36,057 nt of DNA, taken from positions 1-36,057 of the forward strand of contig NZ_BDDQ01000041.1 of NCBI RefSeq assembly GCF_002003465.1, read 5' to 3'. The DNA is from Caenibacillus caldisaponilyticus. GTDB taxonomy: Bacteria > Bacillota > Bacilli > Bacillales > Sporolactobacillaceae. A program made the position numbers and the translations under genes. This document shows positions 35,530 through 36,057 of the stretch, piece by piece (position 1 is the first letter of the stretch; each line of letters starts with the position of its first letter). The notes under the pieces were generated by a model. It was not told the DNA's origin, made no database searches, and saw nothing but the letters and a program-made list of their open reading frames with translations.

Positions 35530-36057
35530 ATGGAACGCGCTTGTCCCCATGGTGAGGCGTGAAAAGCGGGGGATAAAGAAAAAAGTCGTTCACTAAAGTT
35601 GGTCGCAGTGAACGGCGCGCGGTTGGAAAACGATTGGGTTTGTTTCAGCAGACAGGGGGTGTCATATAGTCGGTTAAAAGGATTAAGAAAGCGCCGGGTG
35701 TGCCGGCGCTTTTCCTTTTGAGTTGTCGTTTCGCCGATCGTTTTTTTTAAAGTTGAGATCGATCCGATGGGGCGCTTGTCTTTAGAAATTTACATGCGGG
35801 CGGTTCTTTGTCTCGCTCGTACAGTCGACTGAATGATCGATCCCGTTAAAAAGCAGACCGGTACATCCGAATTTGCGGACCTATGATTTGAAAACGCATT
35901 CATAAGGGTGTAGGCGCAGGCATATACATTTCCAAGGCCCTTTGATCCATGGGAGGACGGCCTTCAGCCGAAAGAGGTTTGGAGGCGGTTGGCCGAAACG
36001 GATCGCGCGTGGCGAAAAACAATCCTACATTCATAGGAAGCTTGCCGAACCGAAGGG
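35530..36057. other. Gene-free right end of the window
   Basis: Apart from the terminator at 35688-35719, nothing with a ribosome binding site and a recognisable product is seen on either strand. The next gene presumably lies beyond the window. Confidence 0.5.
35688..35719 (+). terminator. Terminator of the second PTS operon
   Basis: AAAGCGCCGG (35688-35697) pairs perfectly with CCGGCGCTTT (35703-35712) across a five-base loop, and the sequence continues TCCTTTT. Confidence 0.9.

Overview
The window looks like part of a Bacillota (Bacillales-type) chromosome of moderate G+C. Supporting this are strong purine-rich Shine-Dalgarno sequences, sigma-A promoters of the TTGACA/TATAAT type, cre-like sites, a LicT/BglG antiterminator with RAT-terminator elements, lactose/cellobiose-family PTS genes and an LTA-synthase-like sulfatase. 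No RNA genes, CRISPR arrays, insertion sequences or phage genes were seen. The exact genus cannot be told by eye.

Layout. 1-1341: 3' part of a xylulokinase gene in an AT-richer stretch, then a terminator. 1798-3588: membrane sulfatase of the LtaS type. 3647-4660 (minus): LacI-family repressor, divergent from a nine-kilobase operon (5048-14087). That operon encodes a sugar ABC importer (lipoprotein plus two permeases), a DUF1861/GT108-like protein, a GH130 mannoside phosphorylase, a GH2 beta-mannosidase broken by a frameshift, and a zinc alcohol dehydrogenase. 14184-18819: a bgl-type operon in the order promoter/cre, RAT-terminator, licT, RAT-terminator, bglP (PTS EIIBCA), bglH (GH1), terminator. 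18978-24562: an SDR oxidoreductase, a ROK fructokinase, a VOC-family protein, a Cof-type HAD phosphatase and a CapA-like protein. 24745-27471: a 908-residue beta-CASP metallo-beta-lactamase ribonuclease-like protein with a long repeat-bearing tail. 27911-28987: an ArsP/DUF318-type permease. 29567-35529: a second PTS region with an orphan EIIA, a GntR/HutC regulator, EIIB, EIIA, EIIC and a GH1 6-phospho-beta-glucosidase.

How it fits together. Most of the window serves uptake and breakdown of beta-linked plant or microbial oligosaccharides. The ABC operon probably imports unphosphorylated beta-mannosides and cleaves them by phosphorolysis (GH130, perhaps DUF1861) and hydrolysis (GH2). The two PTS systems import beta-glucosides or cello/gluco-manno-oligosaccharides as 6-phosphates for the GH1 enzymes. 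The EIIB-EIIA-EIIC-GH1 order, the GntR regulator and a zinc-type ROK fructokinase match the parts list of the Bacillus subtilis gmu (glucomannan) operon, here dispersed.

The most noteworthy points are the repeat-bearing tail of the beta-CASP protein, the DUF1861 plus GH130 pairing, the broken GH2 gene, the 18-bp palindrome inside the second PTS promoter, an orphan EIIA with an attenuator-like leader, and several departures from consensus catalytic residues (LtaS-like Ser for Thr, SDR SxxxR for YxxxK).
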